Source: Anaerolinea sp. (GTDB taxonomy: Bacteria; Chloroflexota; Anaerolineae; Anaerolineales; Villigracilaceae). Taken from it: a stretch of DNA of 64,000 bases. Numbering within the stretch: the first letter of the stretch is position 1; the number at the start of each line of letters is the position of its first letter. Made by a program: the position numbers and the translations under genes. Positions 30,284 to 38,424 of this stretch are shown here, one piece after another. The notes under the pieces were generated by a model. The model made no database searches and had not been told where the DNA came from. It saw nothing but the letters and a program-made list of their open reading frames with translations. The DNA is taken from NCBI GenBank assembly GCA_020723805.1, contig DYID01000003.1:1-64000 (forward strand). The letters run 5' to 3'.

Positions 30284-32779
30284 CTACGGCGTTTCTGTTG
30301 GCAGCGGCGGCGTGCGCTCCACATTGACCCACATTTGCACGCCGTCGGTGGAAATTTCGATCCAGCCGTTCTGGTCGGTGCGCAGCAGGGCGTAATCTTT
30401 CACGGCTTCAAGGGTGTCGGCATCGGGCATGCCATTCGGGTCGGCGGCGGCGACGCTCAACACTACCAGTGCGGGGTTGAGGTTGACGATCCAGTCTTCG
30501 GGGTTCGATGGCGCGTACCCCGCATCTGCCAGCAGCAGCACGCTCACGCCGCCCAAATCTTCACCGTATCCCAGTTCATCCAGCGCGTCGAAACTCATGC
30601 CCACCGGCAGCATCGCCCGGAAGTTACCGTATTCCAACAACAGCACCGCCCCGCGCGGACCGGTCGTCAGCGCTGTCAGCGTGGCACCATCGCCCAGGTC
30701 GAGCGTCTGCCCGCTTTTTGCCTCGCTGACGGGAATGCCTCGAATCGAAAGATACTCGTTCAAAATGCCCGCTGAAAACGACGCCTGACGGTTGCCGCTC
30801 CACCACACCGCGCCCGGCGGGTAACGTTCCAGCACGCGCGGCAGGGCGGCGACCTGTTCTTCCTCGGTGGAGGCAACCACCAGCCAGTCCAGTTTGCGGT
30901 CGAACGACGAGATGCGTCTGCCCAATTGATCCGACAAGTTCGTCACGCTCTCTCCGCCGTTGATCAAAATCTTTCTGCCGGCAGGCGTTTGGATGAGGAT
31001 TCCGTCTGCGGAGCCGGCGTCCAAAAAGGTGACGTGCAAACGTCCATCGGGGACGGCGGAGGCGGCGCGCCAGGTCAACAGCAGGGCAATGACGAGGAGG
31101 ACGATTCCGCTTCCGACTCCGACCGCGCCTGCTTTCTGCCCGAGGGAGCGCATCCACGCTTTGAGGCTGGACCAGCCAAAAGCGCCGCCCTGAGCAAAGA
31201 GAAAGGTCAGAGAGAAAAGCGCGGCGTAGAACAAAACCGCGAACCAGAGCGAGAAATCCCCCAGGAAGAGCGTTCCATGCGGCACGCGGTCGAACAATTC
31301 CACAACACGGATGGTGTACACGACGAAGGGCAGGGAAATCCAAGCCGCCGCCTGTCCCAGCGGGAACCAGGCATGGCTGAGCAGAACCGCCAGCCCGCCG
31401 AGGATCATCACCGCCGGCTGGGCAGGCAGGATGAACGGGTTGGCGATGAACGAAACGAGCGAGATGCGCTGAAAGTGATATGCCATGATGGGAAGGGTGG
31501 TCAGTTGCGCGGCGAGGGTGAGCAGGACAAAATCGGAAAACCACTGTGCGGCTTTCTCGCCTGCCGAAGCGGGGAGGTATTTGGTGATGATTCTATTCGC
31601 AAATTCGGAAAACGGCTGGGCGTAGAGAATCAGTCCCAGCGTGGCGAAGAACGAGAGTTGAAAGCCAACATCCCAAATGTAGAGCGGATTCCACAGGCAC
31701 ATGACCAGCGCCACCGCCAGCAGGGTATTCAGGGCGACCTGCCGGCGTCCGACCTGTCTTGCCAGCAAAGCCAGAGTGCCCATGATGGCGGCGCGCACCA
31801 CTGCCGCATCGCCGCCGACCAACACCGTGTAGAGGGCAATGGCAACGACCGCCAGCGCCGCGCCCCTCCGCGCGCCGAGGAAGCGGCTGAAAAAAGTGAT
31901 GAAGATGCCCGCAATGATGCTGATGTTGAAGCCCGAAATGGCGATGATGTGCGCCGTGCCGGTGTTTTTGAAGGCTTGCTGAAGTTCCTTCGTAAGACCG
32001 GTATCCACGCCGAGCAGGATGCCCGCCAGCAGGGAGGCTTCCGGGTCGGGGAAGAGGCGGTAGAGGTTGGTCAGCGAGCGTTCCTTGAACGTATATAGCG
32101 CCCGCAGGAGCGGATTCCCCGCCTGCCTGGGCAGAATCGTGACAGCGGCGTTGGGCATGTATGAGTGAATGCCCTGCCGGGCAAGATACTCGCGGTAGGA
32201 GAAATCCTCGTTTTCGGGCGGCGTTTCCACCTTGCCGCGCAAACGCACCATTTGCCCGTATTCGAAAACCTGATTGGCGGGAGCGCGGGCAAGGAGCAGA
32301 CCTTCGGCATCGAAATCGCCGTCGCCGGTGTCCACCTTGGTCACTTGAATGCGGAGGTTGGTATAGGCGTCGCGGTAATCGGGCGGCTCGGCAACGTAGC
32401 CGGTGACGAGCAATTCGTAATTGCGGTCATTGTAAAAGGCGATGTGGAAGGCATCGAATCGAGGCACAGAGAATTGATAACGCGCCGCGCCGAGGAAGAG
32501 GGCGGTTAAAAGGATGAATGAGAAAGGATGAAGGATGAAGGAGAAGGGTTGGGAAAAGAAAGAGGAAAGCCTGCCCTGAGCCACGTCGAAGGGATGAAAG
32601 AGGCGGGAGGAGAGGGCAAGCAGGATGAAGAACAAAGCGAGCGCTCCCCATCCCCACAGCGGCAGAGAGACCAGCCTGCCCAGCACAATGCCGCCGAGAA
32701 AGGCAAGCGAAATCCACATCAATGGAGGCTGGGCGGTCAAGCGTTCGCGCAGAGAGGGAGAAGGTTGTTCTGCCTGCAT
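30284..32779 (-). CDS. comEC: ComEC/Rec2-family DNA uptake channel protein
   Basis: Large membrane protein (831 residues) of the DNA internalisation channel. An N-terminal OB-like domain (about 100-220) is followed by the competence core with many helices and the GILLGVDTGL and IIAISGFNISIIAG motifs (about 255-300). The C-terminal domain starts like the usual metallo-beta-lactamase part (VTFLDAGSADGILIQTPAGRK), but the HxHxDH metal motif is replaced by STEEEQ (about residue 635), so nuclease activity is unlikely. Around residues 60-90 the protein carries repeat-derived sequence (HPFDVAQGRL, FSFILHPFSF). A TATGAT -10 box lies 11 bases ahead of the ATG. comEA is not adjacent. Confidence 0.9.
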   Translation of the reverse strand: MQAEQPSPSLRERLTAQPPLMWISLAFLGGIVLGRLVSLPLWGWGALALFFILLALSSRLFHPFDVAQGRLSSFFSQPFSFILHPFSFILLTALFLGAARYQFSVPRFDAFHIAFYNDRNYELLVTGYVAEPPDYRDAYTNLRIQVTKVDTGDGDFDAEGLLLARAPANQVFEYGQMVRLRGKVETPPENEDFSYREYLARQGIHSYMPNAAVTILPRQAGNPLLRALYTFKERSLTNLYRLFPDPEASLLAGILLGVDTGLTKELQQAFKNTGTAHIIAISGFNISIIAGIFITFFSRFLGARRGAALAVVAIALYTVLVGGDAAVVRAAIMGTLALLARQVGRRQVALNTLLAVALVMCLWNPLYIWDVGFQLSFFATLGLILYAQPFSEFANRIITKYLPASAGEKAAQWFSDFVLLTLAAQLTTLPIMAYHFQRISLVSFIANPFILPAQPAVMILGGLAVLLSHAWFPLGQAAAWISLPFVVYTIRVVELFDRVPHGTLFLGDFSLWFAVLFYAALFSLTFLFAQGGAFGWSSLKAWMRSLGQKAGAVGVGSGIVLLVIALLLTWRAASAVPDGRLHVTFLDAGSADGILIQTPAGRKILINGGESVTNLSDQLGRRISSFDRKLDWLVVASTEEEQVAALPRVLERYPPGAVWWSGNRQASFSAGILNEYLSIRGIPVSEAKSGQTLDLGDGATLTALTTGPRGAVLLLEYGNFRAMLPVGMSFDALDELGYGEDLGGVSVLLLADAGYAPSNPEDWIVNLNPALVVLSVAAADPNGMPDADTLEAVKDYALLRTDQNGWIEISTDGVQMWVNVERTPPLPTETP
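32512..32593. repeat. Dispersed repeats inside comEC
   Basis: Two elements lie in frame near the 5' end of comEC: a tandem GGATGAA tract (32512-32547) and a copy of the widespread CCCTTCGACnnnGCTCAGGGC-type palindrome (32570-32593 in reverse, arms CCCTGAGC and TCGAAGGG). They encode HPFDVAQGR and the FSFIL repeats. Confidence 0.65.
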
Positions 32780-32862
32780 GGATGCCGTGTATCATAGCAT
32801 GGAATTTGATTGGTGAGATACAATTTCGCCCGTCATTGCGAACAGCCAAAAGTAATGAAACC

Positions 32863-34323
32863 ATGATGTCATCCTCCAAACTTATCCTCGTCACCGGCGC
32901 GACCGGCTATGTCGGCGGGCGGCTCGTGCCGCGCCTGCTCGAAGCGGGATACCGCGTGCGCGTCCTCGTCCGCGACCCGGCGCGCCTGCACGGACGTCCC
33001 TGGCTGAATCAGGTGGAAATTACCGCCGGCGACGCGCTCGATGCATCTTCCCTCATCGAAGCCCTGCGCGGCGTTTCCACCGCCTACTATCTCATCCATG
33101 GTATGCAGGGGGGCAAAGTCAACGCCGAACGCGACCTGAGCATGGCGCGCAACTTTGCCAATGCCGCCCGTGAAGCGGGAGTGGAACACATCATCTACCT
33201 CGGCGAATTGGTGGACCCCACCGCCGACATCTCTCCTTACCTGCGTGCCCGCCACGAGACCGGCTACATTTTGCGCGCCAGCGGCGTGCCGGTCACCGAG
33301 TTCCGTGCGGGCATGATTGTCGGCTCCGGCTCGGTGCTGTTCGAGATGATTCGCTATCTGAGCGAACGCGAGCCGCTGCTCATCTGCCCAGCCTGGTTTT
33401 TCTCACAGGCGCAACCCATCGCCATCCGCGACGTGCTGGCATATCTCATCGCCGCCCTCGACACGCCGGATGCCATCGGCAGACTTATCGAGATCGGCGG
33501 TCCGACCCGCCTGACCTATGCCGACATGCTCCTCGAATACGCCAAGGAGCGCGGACTCAAACGCTACCTCATCCGCACGCCGTTCTACGCGCCGCGCCTT
33601 TCCGCCTATTGGGTTCACATGATCACGCCGCTGCATTGGCGTCTGGTACTGCCGCTCATCGAGGGTCTGCGCGCCAGTCTCATCGTCCGTAATGAAGCGG
33701 CGCGGGCGCTCTTCCCGCACATCCAGCCCATAGACTTCCGCACCGCCGTCCATCTGGCGTTGGGACGCATCCAGCGCGACAACGTCGAAACCAGTTGGGC
33801 GGATGCGCTCGTCACCACCGCCGGCGCGGTCAAGCCCTACACCTTCACCGTCGAAGAGGGCATGTTCATCGAAAAACGGCAGGTGCTTCTCGACCTTCCG
33901 CTCGAAGCGGTCTTTCGTTCCTACATGGGCATCGGCGGCGAACGCGGCTGGCTCTACATGGATTGGGCGTGGGCAATGCGCGGCTGGATGGACAAGGCAG
34001 TCGGCGGCGTAGGGTTGAGGCGCGGGCGGCGGCATCCCGACGAAATTCGCGCGGGCGAGGCGCTCGACTTCTGGCGTGTCGAACAGGTGGAGCCGAACCG
34101 CCTCCTGCGTCTGCGCGCCGAAATGAAACTGCCCGGCAAAGCCTGGCTCGAGTTCCGTTCCGATCCGCAGGATGGCAAGACCCTCTTCACTGTCACCGCC
34201 TACTTTGCCCCGCATGGTCTCTTCGGTTTTCTTTACTGGTATGCCATGTGGCTCCCCCACCGTTTCATCTTCGACGGGCTGACGCGCAGAGTAGCGTCGA
34301 GGGCGCGTGTCCTTGCACATTAG
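32863..34323 (+). CDS. NAD(P)-binding SDR-type protein with DUF2867 C-terminus
   Basis: Atypical short-chain dehydrogenase of 486 residues, like E. coli YbjT. The N-terminus has the nucleotide fold: LVTGATGYVGGRLVPRLL (about 8-25), VRVLVRDPARL, and YLIHGM in the strand 4 position. The C-terminal part (about 330-486) is a DUF2867 domain ending in LFTVTAYFAPHGLFGFLYW. The catalytic YxxxK is not present in standard form, so it may bind cofactor for a quinone or lipid reaction, or for regulation. The ATG at 32863 (or 32866) begins just ahead of the first strand; there is no clear ribosome binding site. It is followed at once by a shorter paralogue. Confidence 0.82.
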   Translation: MMSSSKLILVTGATGYVGGRLVPRLLEAGYRVRVLVRDPARLHGRPWLNQVEITAGDALDASSLIEALRGVSTAYYLIHGMQGGKVNAERDLSMARNFANAAREAGVEHIIYLGELVDPTADISPYLRARHETGYILRASGVPVTEFRAGMIVGSGSVLFEMIRYLSEREPLLICPAWFFSQAQPIAIRDVLAYLIAALDTPDAIGRLIEIGGPTRLTYADMLLEYAKERGLKRYLIRTPFYAPRLSAYWVHMITPLHWRLVLPLIEGLRASLIVRNEAARALFPHIQPIDFRTAVHLALGRIQRDNVETSWADALVTTAGAVKPYTFTVEEGMFIEKRQVLLDLPLEAVFRSYMGIGGERGWLYMDWAWAMRGWMDKAVGGVGLRRGRRHPDEIRAGEALDFWRVEQVEPNRLLRLRAEMKLPGKAWLEFRSDPQDGKTLFTVTAYFAPHGLFGFLYWYAMWLPHRFIFDGLTRRVASRARVLAH

Positions 34324-34324
34324 C

Positions 34325-34365
34325 CTACTTTCTACGTTCCACTTTTTGTGGAAAATAGAAAGTAG
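34325..34365. terminator. Hairpin between the two SDR paralogues
   Basis: Arms CTACTTTCTA/TAGAAAGTAG and TTCCAC/GTGGAA around a TTTTT loop make a 16-pair stem with one 2x2 internal loop. The 3' arm continues as AGAAAGTGG into the GTG start of the next gene. It may be a terminator, an mRNA processing hairpin or a member of the repeat families. Confidence 0.5.
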
Positions 34366-34368
34366 AAA

Positions 34369-35589
34369 GTGGATTCTTTGACTTCTCCTCTCATCCTCGT
34401 CACCGGCGCCACTGGATATATTGCCAGCAGACTCATCCCCCGCCTGTTGGACTCCGGCTATCGTGTCCGCGCCCTTGCCCGGGACCCGCGTCGTCTCTAC
34501 GGGCGCGCTTGGTCCTCCCAAATCGAAATTGTCCACGCTGACGTCACCCTCCCCGAAACCCTGCCCCGCGCCTTCGAGGGCGTCCACACCGCCTACTACC
34601 TCGTCCACAACATGGCGCACGGACGCGGCTACACCGCCCTCGAGCTGGAAGCCGCCCGCGCTTTTGCCTCTGCCGCCGAACGCGCCGGCATGGAACACAT
34701 CATCTACCTCGGCGGGCTGGCAGACCCCGAACAGCACATCGCCCCGCACATGCGTTCCCGCATCGAGACCGGGAAAGTCTTGCGGCAGGGAAAGGTTCCG
34801 GTCACCGAGTTTCGTGCGGGCGTCATCGCTGGCTCGGGCAGCATCTCGTTCGAAATGATCCGCTTCATGACCGAGTTGTTTCCGCTCGTGCCGGGTCCGC
34901 TGTGGCTGAAGAACAAGTCCCAGCCCATCGCCATCCAAAACGTCATTGACTATCTCCTTGCCGCGCTGACCAATCCCAACGGGCGCGGCGGCGTCTTCGA
35001 AATCGGCGGACCGCACATCCACACCTACGCCGACCTGATGCTCCGTTACGCCCGCGCCCGCGGACTCAAACGCCGCATGGTCCTCCTGCCCGGGCTCCCC
35101 GTCTGGTTCATGGCGCTCGGTGTGGCGCTGATGACGCCGGTTCCCTACCCCATTGCTCATGCGCTCATCGGCGGGCTTTCTGCCGACAGCGTGGTCAAAC
35201 ATCCCCAAGCCCTGCAAGCCTTCCCCGAGGTCACATTGATTGACTTCGACGCCGCCATCCGCGACGCCCTCCAGCGCACCCACCCCGACCACATCGAACG
35301 CATCTGGCTGGACGGCAGGTCGGGCGTCAAATCGCTCAAGCACGAAGGCTGTTTTATTCTTCATCTTGATGCCCCTCTCCCACAGGGGAAGGGGTTAGAG
35401 GTGAGGGAGTTTCGTCATACACCCTTCGGCTCGCTCTGGATGGAGCGTGACCGTCAGTCCCAAACCATCCTCTTCTCCCCGCGCGGACTACCGGGCTTCC
35501 TTTATTGGTATCTGCTATACCCCTTGCGCTGGTTGAAATTTTTCGGTTTGCTTTGGAAGCGCAAACAGCAAAACACAACGCGGCATTGA
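34369..35589 (+). CDS. NAD(P)-binding SDR-type protein, shortened paralogue
   Basis: A 406-residue paralogue of the preceding gene, with the same start LVTGATGYIASRLIPRLL and the same LVHNM, HIIYLGGLAD and PVTEFRAG motifs. The DUF2867 domain is largely gone: after about residue 320 a repeat-derived stretch (DAPLPQGKGLEVREF) joins directly to the last DUF2867 strand (QTILFSPRGLPGFLYW). The gene therefore looks like a tandem duplicate that lost about 80 residues where a dispersed repeat sits. It starts with GTG at 34369, with TTG 34378 as alternative. It ends just ahead of the cobalamin riboswitch. Confidence 0.78.
   Translation: MDSLTSPLILVTGATGYIASRLIPRLLDSGYRVRALARDPRRLYGRAWSSQIEIVHADVTLPETLPRAFEGVHTAYYLVHNMAHGRGYTALELEAARAFASAAERAGMEHIIYLGGLADPEQHIAPHMRSRIETGKVLRQGKVPVTEFRAGVIAGSGSISFEMIRFMTELFPLVPGPLWLKNKSQPIAIQNVIDYLLAALTNPNGRGGVFEIGGPHIHTYADLMLRYARARGLKRRMVLLPGLPVWFMALGVALMTPVPYPIAHALIGGLSADSVVKHPQALQAFPEVTLIDFDAAIRDALQRTHPDHIERIWLDGRSGVKSLKHEGCFILHLDAPLPQGKGLEVREFRHTPFGSLWMERDRQSQTILFSPRGLPGFLYWYLLYPLRWLKFFGLLWKRKQQNTTRH
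35368..35412. repeat. Dispersed GC-rich element inside second SDR gene
   Basis: Begins GATGCCCCTCTCCCACAGGG and ends GGGGTTAGAGGTGAGGG. It is the second copy of the element found in aroK at 920-983 and is read in the same frame (APLPQG). It marks the junction where the DUF2867 domain is deleted. Confidence 0.65.
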
Positions 35590-35611
35590 CTTTCCCCCCG
35601 CCCCGTCATAC

Positions 35612-35835
35612 AATACGCACAACCAAATCAGACCAGTCAGCGGCGAAGTCCGGTGCGAATCCGGCGCTGTCCCGCAACTGTGATGTTAGTCAAATAGTCG
35701 AATAGTCATATAGTCTGATAGTCAATCTATAAAACTATGAGACCATAAGACTATAAGACTATAAGACTAACTAAGTCAGGTCGCCCGCCCTGGTCGGTTC
35801 GCCCACTTCTCGCGGAAAGGAGGTGGAGAACGGTC
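35612..35835 (+). promoter_or_regulatory. Cobalamin (adenosylcobalamin-type) riboswitch
   Basis: The aptamer core is clear: GTCCGGTGCGAATCCGGCGC at 35648-35667, then GTCCCGCAACTGTGA (35669-35683) containing the B12-box-like CGCAACTG, and on the 3' side AAGTCAGGTCGCCCGCC (35773-35789), and a GCGGAAAGGAGGTGG segment near 35812. Cobalamin riboswitches shut off B12 uptake or synthesis when the cofactor is abundant, which fits the btuF-btuC-btuD genes behind it. Between core and 3' side there is a long AT-rich arm (35686-35770) built of six-base helices; see separate entry. A terminator-like hairpin at 35859-35881 is the probable expression platform. Confidence 0.93.
35686..35770. repeat. Beaded repeat arm within the riboswitch
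   Basis: The 5' side has TTAGTC and then four ATAGTC blocks, each separated by two bases; the 3' side has ACTAT, GACCAT, two GACTAT and GACTAA, also spaced by two bases. In register, five short helices pair, one with a single mismatch, with 2x2 internal loops between them (period 8). The 3' unit (GACTAT plus two bases) recurs at 39615-39642 ahead of another gene. Confidence 0.8.
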
Positions 35836-35858
35836 CAGTCGGATTGCCTCTCCAACCT

Positions 35859-35881
35859 CCCCAGCCTCGGCTGGGGATTTT
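35859..35881 (+). terminator. Terminator-like hairpin of the riboswitch expression platform
   Basis: CCCCAGCC (35859-35866) pairs with GGCTGGGG (35869-35876) and is followed by ATTTT. It lies between the aptamer and the btuF-like gene and could be formed or prevented by cobalamin binding. Confidence 0.6.
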
Positions 35882-35893
35882 GATTCGCAGTAC

Positions 35894-35940
35894 AGCGACA
35901 TTCATGTCGCTTACCCTGCCCATGCGACATCAATGTCGCA
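35894..35940. repeat. GCGACAT palindromes, copies 2 and 3
   Basis: AGCGACAT/ATGTCGCT at 35894-35911 and TGCGACAT/ATGTCGCA at 35923-35940, both with a two-base loop. They lie in the btuF leader and match the copy at 9020-9035. Confidence 0.7.
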
Positions 35941-35967
35941 CTACTACACACTTTTTGGAGATTCCCT

Positions 35968-37233
35968 ATGCTTCGCAAGACCTTGCTTTTGACCCTGCTG
36001 TTCGCCTTCGCCCTTGCAGGCTGTGCGCCCGCTTCCACCCCGACCGAGGCGCCTGCCCCTGCCCCAACCGAAACCCCCGTCGCCGCCGCCCCTACGCAAG
36101 GCGTCCTCATTGCCGCCCCCGAACACAACCTCACCGACGGCTGTGTCGCCGCAGGCGAGTATGACGCTTCGATTGACTACTTCCCCGAAAAAGCCGCGCT
36201 CACCCACACCGAAAACTTCAGCATCGAATACTTCAACAACTACAAAATCGTCACGGTCAAGACGCCCTACCCCGGCGCAACCGAATCGGTGGAGTACGTC
36301 CTCGTCCAGTGCGGCACGCCCGCGCCCGAAGGTTTCCTCGACGAGCAAATCATCGAAGTCCCCGTGCAGACCATCGTCACCATGTCCACCTCCTACCTGC
36401 CCTTCCTCGATGAACTCGGTCTGCTCGACCGCCTCGTCGGGCTGGACGACGCCACCTACGTCAGCAACCCGACCGTGCTGAAGATGGCGGAAGAAGGCAA
36501 ACTGACCATGCTTGGCTATGGCTCCGGCGTCAACGTGGAAAAAGCGCTCGAACTCGCCCCGGACCTGATCATGACCTACGGCTCCGGCGCTCCCGAGTAC
36601 GACGCCCACCCCGTCCTGCTCGAAGCGGGGCTGAAGGTGGCGCTGAACGCCGAGTGGATGGACACTTCCCCGCTGGGACGCGCCGAATGGGGCAAGTTCA
36701 TCGCCGCCTTCTTCAACAAGGAAGCGGACGCCGAAGCCCTTTTTGCTGAAAAGGCGCAAAAATACGAAGAACTCAAAGCCCTTGCCGCCGGCGTGACCGA
36801 AAAACCCACCGTGTTCACCGGCTCCGCCTACCAGGGAACGTGGAACGTGCCGGGCGGAAACAGTTTCGCCGCCGCCTTCCTCAAGGACGCGGGCGCAGAC
36901 TACCTCTGGGCGGACGACGTATCCACCGGCAGCATCCCGCTCGCCTTCGAAGCCGTCTTTGAAAAAGCCAAAGACGCCGACTACTGGGTGAACGTCGGTT
37001 TCTTCTTCACCCTCGCGGACGTGCTCGCCGCCGACGCACGCTACGCCGACTTCGCCGCCTACAAAAACGGCAACGTCTGGAACAACGACGCCAAGACCTC
37101 CCCCAACGGCGGCAACGACTACTACGAAAGCGCCGTTGCCCATCCCGAAATTGTCCTCGCCGACCTCATCAAAATCTTCCACCCCGACCTGCTCCCCGAC
37201 CATGAGTTGGTGTATTACAGGCAGTTGAAATAG
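35968..37233 (+). CDS. btuF: Cobalamin ABC transporter substrate-binding lipoprotein
   Basis: Exported binding protein of 421 residues. Signal peptide with lipobox ending at C18 (FALAGC), a proline/threonine/alanine linker (about 19-45), then a class III (BtuF/FhuD) binding fold, with PVQTIVTMSTSYLPFLDELGLLDRLVGLDD and LAPDLIMTYGSG as core segments. The protein is longer than E. coli BtuF (about 266 residues) because of the linker and an extra N-terminal domain-like stretch. Class III proteins bind B12 or siderophores; the cobalamin riboswitch in its leader makes B12 the likely ligand. GGAG lies about eight bases ahead of the ATG. The symbol is assigned from context. Confidence 0.85.
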   Translation: MLRKTLLLTLLFAFALAGCAPASTPTEAPAPAPTETPVAAAPTQGVLIAAPEHNLTDGCVAAGEYDASIDYFPEKAALTHTENFSIEYFNNYKIVTVKTPYPGATESVEYVLVQCGTPAPEGFLDEQIIEVPVQTIVTMSTSYLPFLDELGLLDRLVGLDDATYVSNPTVLKMAEEGKLTMLGYGSGVNVEKALELAPDLIMTYGSGAPEYDAHPVLLEAGLKVALNAEWMDTSPLGRAEWGKFIAAFFNKEADAEALFAEKAQKYEELKALAAGVTEKPTVFTGSAYQGTWNVPGGNSFAAAFLKDAGADYLWADDVSTGSIPLAFEAVFEKAKDADYWVNVGFFFTLADVLAADARYADFAAYKNGNVWNNDAKTSPNGGNDYYESAVAHPEIVLADLIKIFHPDLLPDHELVYYRQLK

Positions 37234-37251
37234 CAGGTCAAACGTTCCAAG

Positions 37252-37346
37252 GCGAAAGTCGAAGGTCAGAGACAATTCGACCTTTGACTTTCGACCTTCA
37301 ACCTTCGACCTTCGACCTTCAACCACCCACCACTTACCAATTACCA
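37252..37346. repeat. Tandem GACCTTC and AATTACC repeats before btuC
   Basis: Tandem copies of GACCTTC and GACTTTC (period 7-8) at about 37252-37320, with an inverted part (CGAAAGTCGAAGGTC near 37252 against GACCTTTGACTTTCG), then CACTTACCAATTACCA directly touching the btuC start codon. No ribosome binding site is visible. Confidence 0.75.
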
Positions 37347-38399
37347 ATGCTATCCTTCCCCAAACTCGGACTCCGCGCCTGGATCGTCGTCCTCCTGCTG
37401 GTTATTCTCGCGGCGGCGTTTATCCTCAGCCTCACGCTGGGGTCGGTTCGCATCCCGCCCGAACAGGTGCTACGAATCCTAAGCGGCGGCGAACCCGACA
37501 AAGCCTCGTGGGCAGATGTCATCTTCAAGTTCCGTCTGCCCAAAGCCATCACCGCCCTGCTGGTCGGCGCGGCGCTTTCGGCGGCGGGCTTGCAAATGCA
37601 GACCCTCTTCCGCAACCCGCTGGCAGACCCGTTCATTCTGGGCGTCAGTTCGGGCGCGAGTTTGGGCGTGGCGCTGGTGATTCTCGGCACGGGCGCGGGC
37701 AGCGCTTCCGCCTTCATCGCGGGTCTGAACGCCTTCGGCGACCTCAGCCTGGCGCTTGCCGCCAGTTTGGGCGCGGGGACAGTCCTCGGCGCAGTGCTGA
37801 TCGTTTCCCGCCGCGTACAAAACACCGTCACTTTGCTCATCCTCGGCTTGATGTTCGGCTACCTCACCAACGCCGTCGTCAGCCTGCTCATCTACTTCAG
37901 CCAGCCCGAACGCGTGCAGGTCTTCAGCCTGTGGGCGGCGGGCAGTTTTGGCGGCGTGACCTGGAATCAGATGCGCGTCTTTGCCCCTGTCACCATCGCG
38001 GGCTTGTTCATCGGCTTCGTGATGATGAAGCCCCTCAACGCCCTGCTGCTCGGCGACGACTACGCCCGCTCGCTGGGACTCAACGTCCGCCGCGCCCGCT
38101 TCTGGATTATTTTGAGCGCCTCGCTCCTGGCAGGCGTCTCCACTGCCTTTTGCGGACCCATCTGGTTCATCGGCGTCGCCGTGCCGCATGTGGCGCGCTC
38201 CCTGCTCAACACCGCCGACCACCGCGCCCTGCTCCCCGCCTCCATGCTGATGGGCGCATCCTTCGCCCTCGTCGCGGATGTCATCGCCCAGGCGCCGGGC
38301 AGTCAATACGTTTTGCCGCTCAATGTTGTCATGTCCCTCTTTGGCGTGCCTGTCATCCTCTGGGTCATCCTGCACCAGCGCCAATTGCGTTTCTCGTGA
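37347..38399 (+). CDS. btuC: Cobalamin ABC transporter permease (FecCD family)
   Basis: Membrane permease of 350 residues with about ten helices, of the FecCD/BtuC family. Family motifs: VRIPPEQVLRIL (about residues 37-48), FRLPKAITALLVGAALSAAGLQMQ split near 61-84, NPLADPFILGVSSGASLG (about 89-106), and the coupling-helix region GPIWFIGVAVPHVARSL (about 270-286). It dimerises and works with the ATPase that follows. The ATG at 37347 follows an AATTACCA repeat without ribosome binding site; upstream in-frame codons would encode repeat sequence only. The gap to the next gene is another AATTACC array. Confidence 0.92.
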   Translation: MLSFPKLGLRAWIVVLLLVILAAAFILSLTLGSVRIPPEQVLRILSGGEPDKASWADVIFKFRLPKAITALLVGAALSAAGLQMQTLFRNPLADPFILGVSSGASLGVALVILGTGAGSASAFIAGLNAFGDLSLALAASLGAGTVLGAVLIVSRRVQNTVTLLILGLMFGYLTNAVVSLLIYFSQPERVQVFSLWAAGSFGGVTWNQMRVFAPVTIAGLFIGFVMMKPLNALLLGDDYARSLGLNVRRARFWIILSASLLAGVSTAFCGPIWFIGVAVPHVARSLLNTADHRALLPASMLMGASFALVADVIAQAPGSQYVLPLNVVMSLFGVPVILWVILHQRQLRFS

Positions 38400-38401
38400 C
38401 A

Positions 38402-38424
38402 ATTACCAGTTACCAATTACCAAC
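38402..38424. repeat. AATTACC array before btuD
   Basis: ATTACCAGTTACCAATTACC-type array between the btuC stop (38399) and the btuD ATG (38425). It takes the place of a ribosome binding site. Confidence 0.75.
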
